Below, one piece after another: positions 25,785 through 35,319 of a DNA stretch of 64,000 bases; positions within the stretch are counted from its first letter, which is position 1, and every line of letters starts with the position of its first letter. The notes below the pieces were generated by a model. The model made no database searches. It was not told the origin of the DNA and was given only the letters and a program-made list of their open reading frames with translations. This stretch comes from Pelagimonas sp017744045. Lineage in GTDB: Bacteria > Pseudomonadota > Alphaproteobacteria > Rhodobacterales > Rhodobacteraceae. The position numbers were made by a program, and so were the translations under genes. The stretch is taken from the NCBI RefSeq assembly GCF_017744045.1, contig NZ_JAGHRD010000017.1; one strand, written 5' to 3'.

Positions 25785-27758
25785 ATGAGCCTGCCCCCCG
25801 GATTTCTCGACGAATTGCGCAATCGCACCAGCCTTGCCCAGGTGGCAGGACGCAAACTGATGTGGGATCAGCGCAAGTCCAATCAGGGCAAGGGAGACCT
25901 TTGGGCTCCGTGCCCCTTTCACCATGAAAAAACCGCGTCTTTTCATGTGGATGACCGTAAGGGGTATTATTACTGCTTTGGCTGTCACGCCAAGGGGGAT
26001 GCCATTTCCTTTGTGCGGGAAACCGAGAATGTGAGCTTTATGGAGGCGATTGAAATCCTGGCGACAGAGGCCGGGATGGAGATGCCAAAGGCGGATCCGC
26101 GCGCCAAGGAAAAGGCCGACCGCCGCACAATCCTGAGCGATGTGATGGAGCAGGCGGTGCAGTTTTTCCGCCTGCAGCTGAAGGCCGGGGCCGGGGGCGA
26201 GGCGCGGGCCTATTTGAACAAGCGCGGGCTGAGCCAGGACGCTTTGGACCGGTTTGAGATCGGCTTTGCTCCGGCGGGCTGGGAAAACCTGCGCGAGCAT
26301 CTCAGGGCTAAGGGGATTGGTGAGGATCTGATGCTGGCCTGCGGGCTGGTCAAGAAATCCGACAAGGGGCGCGCGCCTTATGATGTGTTTCGCAACCGCA
26401 TCATGTTCCCGATCCGCGATGCACGCGGCAAGGCGATTGCCTTTGGCGGGCGGGCGATGGACCCGGATGATCACGCAAAATACTTGAACAGCCCCGAGAC
26501 GGAACTGTTTGATAAGTCGCGCAATCTTTACAATATGCGCCCTGCGCGCGAGGCGGCGGGGCGCGGTCAGCCTTTGGTGGTGGCTGAGGGCTATATGGAT
26601 GTGATCGCCCTGTCCGAGGCTGGTTTCGGCGCGGCGGTGGCCCCGCTTGGCACCGCAGTGACCGAACCGCAAATGCAGCTTATGTGGCGCATGTCGCCCG
26701 AGCCGTTGATTGCGCTGGACGGGGACAAAGCGGGGCTGCGCGCTGCCTACCGGGTGATTGACCTGGCCCTGCCGCTGCTTGAGGCGGGCAAGGGGCTGCG
26801 CTTTGCCATCATGCCCGAGGGCAAGGACCCGGATGATCTGGTGCGCTCCGGTGGGCCGGAGGCGGTGCAAAAGGTTCTGGACGAGGCAATGCCGATGGTG
26901 CGGCTGCTGTGGCAGAATGAGACCGAGGGCAAGGTCTTTGACAGTCCCGAGCGCAAAGCGGCGCTGGACAAGCAATTGCGCGCCCGGATTTCCAAGATCC
27001 AGGACCCGGATCTGCGCCGCCATTATGGTGATGAGATCAAAGACCTGCGCTATGACCTATTCCGGGGTGGACGGGGAGGCCGGGGGGAGGCTCCGCAAGG
27101 CGGCAAAGCCCGGTCAAACTGGTCACCCCGGCGCGATTGGAAGGCCCCGCCACCGCCCACACCAGGGGCCAAGGCCTCGCTCTTGGCGGCGGCGCAGGAG
27201 GATATCGAGGCGTCTTTGCGCGAAACTGTCATTCTGGCGGCCATCGTCACAGCGCCCGAAATCGCCGAAGAGTTTGATACGCAGCTGGAAATGATGACCT
27301 GCCGCGATCCCGATCATGCCCTTATCCGGGATGTAATCCTGCGCAATATCGGCAATGAATCCGCCCTGCGGGACAGGGTTGAGGGGGCAATCGGCCCCGA
27401 TGCCCTTGAAACCTTGCTAAAGGCGCGCCATGTGGCAGTTGTGCCTTGCATCCGCAGCCCCGGAAACCCTGATATGGCCCGACAGACCGTGGCCGAAGAA
27501 CTGGCAAAGCTGGACGCATTGCACGGATGGCACGCAGAATTGGCTGAAGCGCAAGAAGATCTGGTGGATCAGGCCGATGAGGCCTTGACCTGGCGGCTTG
27601 CCGAAGCAGCTAAAGTACGTGCGCAAGCCGGAAAACAAGGTGAAGAGAACAGTGCCGATTACGATGTTGGCCCCAATGGTGCTCCGATCGACAAGGAAGA
27701 ACGCAGTGCGCTTGATTCGCTGCTATCGACCATTCGATTCGATAAAGGGCGGGGCTGA
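25785..27758 (+). CDS. dnaG: DNA primase
   Basis: 657 residues. It makes RNA primers for replication with DnaB helicase. The N-terminal CHC2 zinc ribbon reads CPFHHEKTASFHV ... YYCFGCHAKGD (about 40-65). The TOPRIM core contains VAEGYMDVIAL and IALDGDKAGLRAA with the metal-binding acidic residues. The C-terminal 150 residues would contact the helicase. The frame runs 90 nt further upstream, but ATG 25785 gives the canonical MSLPPGFLDELRNR start. rpoD follows 116 nt later, the classical macromolecular synthesis order without rpsU. Confidence 0.95.
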   Translation: MSLPPGFLDELRNRTSLAQVAGRKLMWDQRKSNQGKGDLWAPCPFHHEKTASFHVDDRKGYYYCFGCHAKGDAISFVRETENVSFMEAIEILATEAGMEMPKADPRAKEKADRRTILSDVMEQAVQFFRLQLKAGAGGEARAYLNKRGLSQDALDRFEIGFAPAGWENLREHLRAKGIGEDLMLACGLVKKSDKGRAPYDVFRNRIMFPIRDARGKAIAFGGRAMDPDDHAKYLNSPETELFDKSRNLYNMRPAREAAGRGQPLVVAEGYMDVIALSEAGFGAAVAPLGTAVTEPQMQLMWRMSPEPLIALDGDKAGLRAAYRVIDLALPLLEAGKGLRFAIMPEGKDPDDLVRSGGPEAVQKVLDEAMPMVRLLWQNETEGKVFDSPERKAALDKQLRARISKIQDPDLRRHYGDEIKDLRYDLFRGGRGGRGEAPQGGKARSNWSPRRDWKAPPPPTPGAKASLLAAAQEDIEASLRETVILAAIVTAPEIAEEFDTQLEMMTCRDPDHALIRDVILRNIGNESALRDRVEGAIGPDALETLLKARHVAVVPCIRSPGNPDMARQTVAEELAKLDALHGWHAELAEAQEDLVDQADEALTWRLAEAAKVRAQAGKQGEENSADYDVGPNGAPIDKEERSALDSLLSTIRFDKGRG

Positions 27759-27874
27759 GTTGTCTTTGGTGAGGAAACAGTAAAGAAATAGGGGTAGACG
27801 GGTGTGCGAATCGCTTTAACGCGCTATTGATTCGCGCTAAACGAATCGCCAGCCCTTCCGATCAGGAGACGTTC

Positions 27875-29863
27875 ATGGCCGCCAAGGACAACGAAGACGC
27901 CAAATCCGAGCGCAATGAAGAGGATGTCAGCCTCGACATGAGCCAGGCTGCGGTCAAGAAAATGATCGCAGAAGCGCGCGAGCGTGGTTACATCACCTAT
28001 GACCAGCTCAACCAGGTGCTGCCGCCCGATCAGGTCAGCTCGGACCAGATCGAAGACGTGATGTCCATGCTGTCCGAAATGGGCATCCAGGTCACCGAAG
28101 ACGACGAAGAGCCGGAAGAAGAGGATAAGGGATCGACCGATCTGGTCGAAACCAAAAAGCCCGGCGAAGTTACGCTGGCCTCAGGCACGCAGGAAAAACT
28201 GGATCGGACCGACGATCCGGTGCGCATGTATCTGCGCGAGATGGGCAGTGTTGAGTTGCTCAGCCGCGAGGGTGAGATTGCGATTGCCAAACGTATCGAG
28301 GCCGGTCGCAACACCATGATTGCCGGGCTCTGCGAAAGCCCGCTGACCTTCCAGGCGATCACCATCTGGCGCGAGGAACTTCTGTCCGAAGATATTCTGT
28401 TGCGCGATGTGATCGATCTTGAAACCACCTTTTCTGGCCAGATGAACGAAGATGGCGAGATTGACGAACCGGTGGTGGCACCGGCAGCGGGTGGCGAGGC
28501 CCCCAAGCCCAAGGAAGAGACACAAGAGCTCGACGCGGATGGTAACCCGATTGCCAAAGACGACGACGATGATGACGATGACGAACAGGCTAACATGTCC
28601 TTGGCCGCGATGGAAGCCGCGCTCAAGCCGACCGTGCTTGAGACGCTGGACCGCATCGCGCAGGATTATGAAGAGCTGGCCGAAATGCAGGACAGCCGGA
28701 TTTCGGCAACTCTGAATGAGGATGACAGCTTTGGTGCCGCTGATGAGGCCCGTTATCAAAAGCTGCGTTCCGAGATTGTTGAGCTGGTGAACGAGCTTCA
28801 CCTGCATAACAACCGTATCGAGGCGCTGATTGACCAGCTTTACGGCATCAACAAGCGCATCATGTCCATCGACAGTGCCATGGTGAAACTGGCGGATCAG
28901 GCGCGCATCAACCGCCGGGAATTCGTCGAAGAATACCGTGGGCACGAGCTTGATCCGAACTGGATGGAGCGGATGGCCGAAAAGCCCGGTCGTGGCTGGC
29001 AGATGTTCATCGAACGCTCGACCGACAAGGTCGAAGGTCTGCGCAACGATATGGCCCAGGTTGGTCAATATGTTGGTCTGGACATCTCTGAATTCCGCCG
29101 CATCGTGCAGCAGGTTCAGAAAGGCGAAAAAGAAGCCCGTCAGGCCAAGAAAGAAATGGTCGAGGCGAACCTGCGTCTGGTTATCTCGATCGCCAAGAAA
29201 TACACCAACCGTGGCTTGCAATTCCTGGACCTCATTCAGGAAGGTAACATTGGTCTGATGAAAGCGGTTGATAAGTTCGAATATCGCCGCGGTTACAAAT
29301 TCTCGACCTATGCGACATGGTGGATTCGGCAGGCCATCACGCGGTCTATCGCGGATCAGGCCCGCACGATCCGCATCCCGGTCCATATGATCGAAACGAT
29401 CAACAAGCTGGTCCGCACCGGCCGCCAGATGCTGCACGAAATCGGCCGTGAGCCGACGCCCGAAGAGCTGGCAGAAAAGCTGCAAATGCCGCTGGAAAAG
29501 GTGCGCAAGGTGATGAAAATCGCCAAGGAGCCGATCAGCCTCGAAACGCCAATTGGCGACGAGGAAGACAGCCAGCTGGGCGATTTCATCGAGGACAAGA
29601 ATGCCGTGCTGCCTCTGGACAGCGCCATTCAGGAAAACCTCAAGGAAACCACGACCCGCGTGCTGTCCTCGCTCACTCCGCGTGAGGAACGTGTTTTGCG
29701 GATGCGTTTCGGCATTGGCATGAACACCGACCACACGTTGGAAGAGGTCGGCCAGCAGTTCAGCGTGACCCGCGAACGCATCCGTCAGATCGAGGCGAAG
29801 GCGCTGCGCAAGCTCAAGCACCCATCGCGCTCGCGCAAACTGCGCAGCTTCCTGGATCAGTAA
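27875..29863 (+). CDS. rpoD: RNA polymerase primary sigma factor (sigma-70)
   Basis: 662 residues. Region 1.1 is at the N-terminus and an acidic non-conserved region follows (about 190-240, with a run of Asp). Regions 2.1-2.4 include EANLRLVISIAKKYTNRG and the -10-reading YKFSTYATWWIRQAI. Region 3 is next, and region 4 carries the -35-reading VTRERIRQIEAKALRKL. ATG 27875, preceded by CAGGAG, gives MAAKDNEDAK; an ATT-led longer frame was not preferred. The stop is followed after three bases by the hlyU start. Confidence 0.96.
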   Translation: MAAKDNEDAKSERNEEDVSLDMSQAAVKKMIAEARERGYITYDQLNQVLPPDQVSSDQIEDVMSMLSEMGIQVTEDDEEPEEEDKGSTDLVETKKPGEVTLASGTQEKLDRTDDPVRMYLREMGSVELLSREGEIAIAKRIEAGRNTMIAGLCESPLTFQAITIWREELLSEDILLRDVIDLETTFSGQMNEDGEIDEPVVAPAAGGEAPKPKEETQELDADGNPIAKDDDDDDDDEQANMSLAAMEAALKPTVLETLDRIAQDYEELAEMQDSRISATLNEDDSFGAADEARYQKLRSEIVELVNELHLHNNRIEALIDQLYGINKRIMSIDSAMVKLADQARINRREFVEEYRGHELDPNWMERMAEKPGRGWQMFIERSTDKVEGLRNDMAQVGQYVGLDISEFRRIVQQVQKGEKEARQAKKEMVEANLRLVISIAKKYTNRGLQFLDLIQEGNIGLMKAVDKFEYRRGYKFSTYATWWIRQAITRSIADQARTIRIPVHMIETINKLVRTGRQMLHEIGREPTPEELAEKLQMPLEKVRKVMKIAKEPISLETPIGDEEDSQLGDFIEDKNAVLPLDSAIQENLKETTTRVLSSLTPREERVLRMRFGIGMNTDHTLEEVGQQFSVTRERIRQIEAKALRKLKHPSRSRKLRSFLDQ

Positions 29864-29866
29864 GCC

Positions 29867-30145
29867 ATGTCTTGGCTTTCAAAACTTTTTGGCGGCGGTT
29901 CAAAACCTGAACCCGCCGTCGAAACCATCGACTATAACGGCTTTCGCATCACACCGACGCCAGTCAATGAGGGCGGCCAATATCGTATTGGCGCGCGGAT
30001 CGAACTGGATGTAGATGGCGAAACCAAGACCCATGATCTGATCCGCGCCGACATGATCCGCGATCTGGACGAATGCAAAGAGGCCTCGATCCGCAAGGCT
30101 CAGCAGATGATCGACCAGATGGGCAAGAACCTGTTTAATTTTTGA
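29867..30145 (+). CDS. hlyU: HlyU family protein
   Basis: 92 residues. MSWLSKLFGGGSKPEP is followed by YNGFRITPTPVNEGGQYRIGARIE and ending ASIRKAQQMIDQMGKNLF. This is the compact HlyU-domain protein common in alphaproteobacteria, named after a Vibrio haemolysin regulator but otherwise poorly defined. It is not the ArsR-type HlyU. It starts 3 nt after the rpoD stop and is probably co-transcribed. Confidence 0.82.
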   Translation: MSWLSKLFGGGSKPEPAVETIDYNGFRITPTPVNEGGQYRIGARIELDVDGETKTHDLIRADMIRDLDECKEASIRKAQQMIDQMGKNLFNF

Positions 30146-30287
30146 ATAGGTCTCTTGGCGACGCGATGAAATAGTAAGCGTGGCGTGCCTTGATTTGTGA
30201 ATTTTTGATTAATTCAATCGGCGCACCCTCATAAAGTCGCGCGATTTAGAGTAGATTCACGCAAAATATACTTTTCAGACCTCCACA

Positions 30288-30316
30288 GCGTTTCCAACGT
30301 AAACTGGAAACGTTTC
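30288..30316. repeat. Short palindrome of the GCGTTTCCA family
   Basis: GCGTTTCCA (30289-30297) and TGGAAACGT (30305-30313) are near-perfect inverted arms around a 7-nt loop. The same arm sequence borders the larger palindrome at 38678-38773. It is an intergenic repeat rather than a terminator, since no T-tract follows directly. Confidence 0.5.
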
Positions 30317-30332
30317 AGATTTCGGGGCAATT

Positions 30333-30590
30333 ATGTCCATTCGCGTCTTTCATTGTAGAAGTTGCGGCCACCATATGCGCTTATTTGGGGGGCGTTGCGG
30401 GTATTGTCGTGACAGAAAGCCACTTCACCAACGGGTCATCAGTTATGTTTTGGCTGCGCTCATCATGGCTGTTGCCGGGGTCTACGTTTGGGTCGTGACG
30501 CAATCTGACAGCCTAATCGCAGCCCCTGGACATCAACGTGAAACCGTCACCCTCTTTGACATCGTTCACGAGACTTTGAAGCTGAACTAG
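30333..30590 (+). CDS. Zinc-ribbon, single-helix membrane protein of unknown function
   Basis: 85 residues. An N-terminal four-cysteine zinc ribbon (CRSCG and CGYC, residues about 8-29) is followed by a hydrophobic helix (YVLAALIMAVAGVYVWVV, about 38-55) and a short outer tail. No named family is recognised. It stands alone, with a GGGG-type ribosome site, between hlyU and another orphan. Confidence 0.55.
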   Translation: MSIRVFHCRSCGHHMRLFGGRCGYCRDRKPLHQRVISYVLAALIMAVAGVYVWVVTQSDSLIAAPGHQRETVTLFDIVHETLKLN

Positions 30591-30669
30591 GCGCACATCA
30601 CCTCTGCGCGTGTGCGCATTGTTGTTTGCAAAGCGGCTCCCATCTGTTGTTCAGAAACGGAGCCCTTCC

Positions 30670-30864
30670 ATGAAACACTTGATCCTTACCACTCTCCTCC
30701 TCTCCGCTCCCTTGGCCGCACAGGCGCATTACGGACCGGATCTGACAACCGCTGACCTGCTGGGGGCGACACCTGTCTCCTTTGCAGTGCCACAGCCCAG
30801 CCCGGCCCCGGCGCTAAGCCAGACGACTCCGGTCGTAAAGCCGGTTCTGACCGCAGGCAGTTAA
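30670..30864 (+). CDS. Small exported protein, Pro/Ala-rich
   Basis: 64 residues. A clear signal peptide (MKHLILTTLLLSAPLAAQA, cleavage before HYGPDL) and a short mature part rich in Pro, Ala and Thr with no cysteine. ATG 30670 was chosen over a longer frame because the signal peptide starts there and a CGGAG site precedes it. Function unknown. Confidence 0.5.
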   Translation: MKHLILTTLLLSAPLAAQAHYGPDLTTADLLGATPVSFAVPQPSPAPALSQTTPVVKPVLTAGS

Positions 30865-30924
30865 ACGCCTTGCGCTTAACCAGCGCGCAAGCAAGATAGG
30901 CGGGCCATTTTCAGGAGCCCGCCC

Positions 30925-31332
30925 ATGCAAACCCGTTTCACGGTCACCACTCACGGACCCGGACTGTATGAATTCACCGATCAGGTGAGGTCTTGGGTAT
31001 CTGGAACGGGTTTGCTCACGCTCTTTGTCAGGCACACATCGGCCAGCCTGTTGATCCAGGAAAATGCCGATCCCGAAGTGCAGACCGACCTGCAAAACTT
31101 CTTTCATCGCCTCGTGCCGCCGACAACCGACCCGTCGATGTCTTACCTGACCCATACCTATGAAGGTCCCGATGATATGCCCGCCCATATCAAGGCGGCG
31201 ATGATGCCGGTGTCTTTGTCGATCCCGGTCACCAACGGCGCGCTGGCGCTTGGGACCTGGCAGGGGATTTATCTGTTTGAACATCGAAATGCCCCGCATC
31301 ACCGCGAAATTATCGCCCATCTCGGCACGTAA
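30925..31332 (+). CDS. yjbQ: YjbQ family (UPF0047) protein
   Basis: 135 residues. LFVRHTSASLLIQENADPEV and GTWQGIYLFEHRNAPHHREI are the family signatures, with conserved His residues. The family is described as secondary thiamine-phosphate synthase enzyme and was found through weak complementation of thiamine mutants; its true role remains uncertain. An AGGAG site precedes the ATG. A terminator follows. Confidence 0.85.
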   Translation: MQTRFTVTTHGPGLYEFTDQVRSWVSGTGLLTLFVRHTSASLLIQENADPEVQTDLQNFFHRLVPPTTDPSMSYLTHTYEGPDDMPAHIKAAMMPVSLSIPVTNGALALGTWQGIYLFEHRNAPHHREIIAHLGT

Positions 31333-31341
31333 TTCGCTGTC

Positions 31342-31374
31342 ACGGGGAAAATTCACGGCTTTTCCCCGTTTTTT
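31342..31374 (+). terminator. Rho-independent terminator after yjbQ
   Basis: ACGGGGAAAA and TTTTCCCCGT form a 10-bp stem with an 8-nt loop, followed by TTTTT. It begins 9 nt after the yjbQ stop. Confidence 0.88.
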
Positions 31375-31576
31375 CGCCCTCATCATCTAGCGGCTGCATT
31401 TCCCCCCTACCCAAATTGTGGAGGCTGGCCTATAGTGGCTGTGGATAAGTGGGGCAAACCCCATGCCAAACAGCGCGGTGTAGCAGTTTCGCGGCTTTTT
31501 CAGCCGGGCGCGCGATTAAAAAAGAAAAGGGGGTGCGGGCAAGCACCCTGAGGCAGAGAAGAACGAGGGGGACGCC

Positions 31577-32044
31577 ATGCGCTGCCCATTTTGTGGAAAT
31601 ATCGATACGCAAGTGAAAGATTCCCGGCCTGCCGAGGATCACGTCTCAATCCGGCGTCGGCGCTATTGCCCGGCCTGCGGGGGGCGCTTTACCACCTATG
31701 AACGCGTGCAGTTGCGCGACCTGGTTGTGATCAAATCCAACGGCCGGCGCGAAGATTTTGACCGGGATAAGCTGGAACGCTCGATCCGTATCTCGCTGCA
31801 AAAACGCCCGATCGAGCCGGATCGCATTGATCAGATGATCTCGGGCATTGTCAGACGGCTGGAAAGCATGGGCGAGACTGACATTCCCTCGACCCAGATT
31901 GGCGAAATTGTCATGGAGACGCTGGCGCGGATCGATACGGTTGCCTATGTCCGTTTTGCGAGCGTTTACAAGAACTTCCAAGCGGCGGATGATTTCGACA
32001 AGTTCGTGTCTGAGCTCCGCCCAGAAATCCCCGGAGACAAGTGA
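31577..32044 (+). CDS. nrdR: NrdR transcriptional repressor of ribonucleotide reductase genes
   Basis: 155 residues. The zinc ribbon CPFCG ... CPACGGRFTTYERV (3-43) is followed by an ATP-cone (VIKSNGRREDFDRDKL, SGIVRRLE, YVRFASVYKNF). It binds NrdR boxes when loaded with dATP. The ATG is preceded by GAGGGGGA. ribD follows 8 nt later, the usual nrdR-rib arrangement. The roughly 200 nt between the yjbQ terminator and this gene hold a small hairpin (GGGTGC-gggcaa-GCACCC, near 31534) in the likely leader. Confidence 0.94.
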   Translation: MRCPFCGNIDTQVKDSRPAEDHVSIRRRRYCPACGGRFTTYERVQLRDLVVIKSNGRREDFDRDKLERSIRISLQKRPIEPDRIDQMISGIVRRLESMGETDIPSTQIGEIVMETLARIDTVAYVRFASVYKNFQAADDFDKFVSELRPEIPGDK

Positions 32045-32052
32045 GACAGTAA

Positions 32053-33156
32053 GTGATCGACGAAGATCAACGCCACATGGCCCATGCGCTGAGCCTGGGC
32101 CGTCGCGGGATGGGCAAGTGTTGGCCCAATCCATCTGTTGGCTGTGTGATCGTCAAAGATGGCCGCATTGTCGGGCGTGGGGTGACCGCGCCGGGGGGGC
32201 GGCCTCATGCGGAACCTCAGGCCCTTGCCATGGCGGGCGGCCTGGCCAAGGGGGCCACGGCCTATGTCACGCTAGAACCTTGTTCCCATTACGGAAAAAC
32301 GCCACCTTGTTGTGATGCCTTGATCGAAGCCGGGATCGCGCGTGTTGTGGCCGCTTTGGCTGACAGCGACCCTCGGGTGTCAGGGCGGGGGTTTGAACGG
32401 CTGCGCCAGAACGGGGTTGAGGTCACAACCGGAGTTCTGGCCCAAGAGGCGATGCATGACCTGGCTGGTTTCTTTCTCAAGGTCGAACAGGGACGCCCCT
32501 GGGTGACGCTGAAATTGGCGATGAGCCTTGATGGGCGCATTGCCACGGCGACTGGGGAAAGCCAGTGGATCACTGGGCCAGCCGCACGTCGCGCCGTGCA
32601 TGCGCTGCGCAACAGCCATGACGCGGTGATGGTTGGCGGTGGAACCGCCCGCGCGGATAATCCGTCCTTGACGGTGCGCGATATGGGGGCGGTCCAGCAA
32701 CCGGTCCGCGTAGTCGTGTCCCGTCGTCTCGATATGCCTCTAATGTCAAATCTGGCCCAGACGGCCAAAGAAGTGCCCGTTTGGCTCTGTCATGGCCCCG
32801 ATTTGCGCCCAGAGACGCGGGATGCCTGGACGGGGCTTGGGGCCAAGCTGTTCCCGTGCCACCTATCACAGGGGCGCGTTGATCCGCATTCGGTCTTGCA
32901 GGCCTTGGGGCAGGCGGGTTTGACCCGCGTTTTTTGCGAAGGCGGCGGGCAGTTGGCCGCGTCTCTTCTCGTGGCGGACCTCGTTGATGAGCTTCAGGTC
33001 TTTTCCGCAGGCATGGCTTTGGGGGCCGAAGGGCAGCCCGGATTGGGGGCCTTGGGGGTTGATCGACTGGCCGATGCACCCCGATTTGAGCTTGTGGATG
33101 TCACGGTGGATGGACGGGATGTGCGCCACGTGTGGCACCGCAATGCAGCAATCTGA
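32053..33156 (+). CDS. ribD: Bifunctional riboflavin biosynthesis deaminase/reductase
   Basis: 367 residues. The N-terminal deaminase has the zinc site HAEPQALA ... EPCSHYGKTPPCC. The C-terminal reductase begins near 150 with LKLAMSLDGRIATATGESQWIT and includes VMVGGGTARADNP and VFCEGGGQLAASL. It converts the pyrimidine formed by GTP cyclohydrolase II through two steps. GTG 32053 is the likely start, because the first ATG in frame would trim the conserved first helix. Riboflavin synthase is encoded at 38062, separated by the capsule genes. Confidence 0.93.
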   Translation: MIDEDQRHMAHALSLGRRGMGKCWPNPSVGCVIVKDGRIVGRGVTAPGGRPHAEPQALAMAGGLAKGATAYVTLEPCSHYGKTPPCCDALIEAGIARVVAALADSDPRVSGRGFERLRQNGVEVTTGVLAQEAMHDLAGFFLKVEQGRPWVTLKLAMSLDGRIATATGESQWITGPAARRAVHALRNSHDAVMVGGGTARADNPSLTVRDMGAVQQPVRVVVSRRLDMPLMSNLAQTAKEVPVWLCHGPDLRPETRDAWTGLGAKLFPCHLSQGRVDPHSVLQALGQAGLTRVFCEGGGQLAASLLVADLVDELQVFSAGMALGAEGQPGLGALGVDRLADAPRFELVDVTVDGRDVRHVWHRNAAI

Positions 33157-33283
33157 AAAGGTGTATATTTCCCTAGGGTTAGGTCCGGGGTTTGACCTAT
33201 TCAGATCCGGTTGATTTGACCTGTGGAAAACTTGGAAAAACCAAAGCTTGTCAGGCAGTAGCTGTGAAAGCTTTAACACTACA

Positions 33284-35305
33284 TTAACGCCGCCAGAGAT
33301 TGGCATGGCTTGCCAGTCGTCCTTGCAGCTTTGACAAGCTGCGGTTGAACAATCCAGGGGAGGGCAAAGGCCCGTTGGCCAACCTGTCGACCACGGTTTC
33401 AACAGGGCAGGCCTGCCCGGTGACCGGGTCGAAATAGCGCGGATAATCAATCAAAACGGCGTGCGCCAAGGCGGTCAGGTCTGGCCGTGGCCCTTGCAAA
33501 CGGCGCGCGGGAACCTTGCCCAGATCCCGCGTCAGGCCCCAGCCCGCGTAAAACGGCGCGCCAAAGGTGACGACGCGGCACTTCCTCAACAGCGCTTCGA
33601 AACCGGTCAGCGAGGTCATCGTCCAGACCTCATCAACCGATTGCAACACCTCGGAAATGTCGCAGTTTTCCAGAACCTTATCCGCCCAGGTTAAAGGTGT
33701 ATTAACCTGCCCTTTGCGCAACCCGGCCAGCACATCCGGGTGCGGTTTCCACAGGATCACCGCATCAGGGTTGGCCGCCCGCGTGCGTTTCAACAGCTCT
33801 TCATTGCTTTGAAAATCAGGGCTTCCGGTCAGGATCGACGCATCATCCTCAACCTGCCCTGGGACAAGAATGCGATGACCGGGCGGCAATGTGGGCATGT
33901 CTCCGGAGAGGTTGTATTTGGACAAACCTTTGTCGGTAAGCCTGTGGATTAACCGCTCGGATCGTTCGATTTGGTCGGGTCTCAGCCCCTTGGCAGCGGT
34001 CTGGATCAGGGTCTCCAGATGCGAGGGTTTTGTTGGATTATAATAAATCCCGGCATCATCCAGCACCAAAGACAGCGGCGGAACCAGCTCCGCCCCCAAT
34101 CCGCGCGAGCGCAAGAAACCATCCTCGACCCGCGTGACATCCCCCTCAGCCTTGCTGGCCCAGCACATGGCGCGGTGACCGGATTTTTGCGTGAGGGTCT
34201 CGACCTTTGCGGGATCATCTTCGAACAAAACGGGGCGGTGGGCACCAAAGAATTTCTGCAACGGGCGGCGTTTCCACAGCCGCATACCGCTGGCAACCCA
34301 GCCCTTGTGATCTTCGCGCCAGGCGCGCGTTGTGGCCTCAAGCGCGCCAAGCGCGTCCTCGAACTGACCGTTTTCACCGGAATAGGGGTTGAACCAGGTC
34401 GGATAGAGGATCATCGCCGCCGCGAACAATTGTGCGCGCGATAGCGGGCGACGGCGGCGGGCAAAGACCTCTTCGTCATCGCTCAGCCCCCAACCAGCAT
34501 AGAACGGCCCGCCAAACACGCGCGGCTTGTGCCCGGCAATGATAGCCTCAAACCCCATTTGAGAACTCAGCGTATAGACTCGCGTTGCGCCTTCCAGCAG
34601 TTGCCAGGGTGAAAGCGATGAGTCGCAGATCTCGATCAACCCGGTGGCGTCTGCGCTGCGGTAATGCCCACCGCGAAAGCCCGCCTGTGTCTCAGGGTGG
34701 GTCTTGATCACAATGCGCGCACCGGGGTTTTCCTCTTGCGCGACAAAGAGCATTTCCAGAAAGCGCGCGCGATCCCCTCGGCTTGCGGTGACCGAGGCGT
34801 CGCCTTCGGTCTGATCGACCACCAGCACATAACCGGGCTTGGGGGCGGGCACATCCAAGTCTTGCGCGCTGTATTTAGACAGATGCGCGCTTTGCATCCG
34901 CGCCATGCCCGCGCGCGCCCGCGCCATCAGCGCCCCGTCATCCAGCGGATGCGTCTTGAGCAATGTTTCCAGATCGGAGGGGCGCGAGGGGTCAAAATGC
35001 AAACCCGTCTCGTCAATCATCAGCCCCAATGGCGGCTCACCCGCGCGGCCGGGATGCAGCGAGCGCAAGAAAGCGTCTTCGATGCGAAGGATCGGGCAAT
35101 CATACCGCGCGGCAATCGCCTCGCCACGATGCGCAGTCGGGGATTGGCCCCAAACGCCCACCAAATCGCCGCTTTTGGGCAGGCCCAAGGACAGGCGAAA
35201 CCCCGCCCCGCGCAACATGCGCCGAACCCGGGATTGGGTCAGAAACCCGCCATTATAGACGAAAAGACGCCGGGGAGATGTCTGCCCGGCGCCTTGATTT
35301 TCCAT
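33284..35305 (-). CDS. kpsC: Capsular polysaccharide biosynthesis protein KpsC-like (beta-Kdo transferase)
   Basis: 673 residues with an internal duplication: LRIEDAFLRSLHPG ... IDETGLHFDPSRPSDLETLL in the first half recurs as TRVEDGFLRSRGLG ... LDDAGIYYNPTKPSHLETLI in the second. Each half also carries a VKTHPE/WKPHPD and a FGGPFYAGWGL/FGAPFYAGWGL motif. This two-module architecture is that of KpsC, which builds the Kdo linker on phosphatidylglycerol for group 2 capsules. ATG 35305 starts the recognisable sequence; the longer frame adds a His/Arg/Asp-rich stretch that looks non-coding. It lies 14 nt downstream of the exporter gene. Confidence 0.87.
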   Translation of the reverse strand: MENQGAGQTSPRRLFVYNGGFLTQSRVRRMLRGAGFRLSLGLPKSGDLVGVWGQSPTAHRGEAIAARYDCPILRIEDAFLRSLHPGRAGEPPLGLMIDETGLHFDPSRPSDLETLLKTHPLDDGALMARARAGMARMQSAHLSKYSAQDLDVPAPKPGYVLVVDQTEGDASVTASRGDRARFLEMLFVAQEENPGARIVIKTHPETQAGFRGGHYRSADATGLIEICDSSLSPWQLLEGATRVYTLSSQMGFEAIIAGHKPRVFGGPFYAGWGLSDDEEVFARRRRPLSRAQLFAAAMILYPTWFNPYSGENGQFEDALGALEATTRAWREDHKGWVASGMRLWKRRPLQKFFGAHRPVLFEDDPAKVETLTQKSGHRAMCWASKAEGDVTRVEDGFLRSRGLGAELVPPLSLVLDDAGIYYNPTKPSHLETLIQTAAKGLRPDQIERSERLIHRLTDKGLSKYNLSGDMPTLPPGHRILVPGQVEDDASILTGSPDFQSNEELLKRTRAANPDAVILWKPHPDVLAGLRKGQVNTPLTWADKVLENCDISEVLQSVDEVWTMTSLTGFEALLRKCRVVTFGAPFYAGWGLTRDLGKVPARRLQGPRPDLTALAHAVLIDYPRYFDPVTGQACPVETVVDRLANGPLPSPGLFNRSLSKLQGRLASHANLWRR

Positions 35306-35319
35306 ATGCGCCAAAGCGC

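Noticed and set aside
28181..29821. Long open frame on the minus strand across rpoD
   Set aside because: It is an antisense shadow of a well-supported gene, as are similar long frames opposite dnaG, gci, the P450 and accC; GC-rich codon bias produces them.
31375..31576. Possible FMN riboswitch or other RNA before nrdR-ribD
   Set aside because: No FMN riboswitch core elements were found; only a small hairpin is visible.
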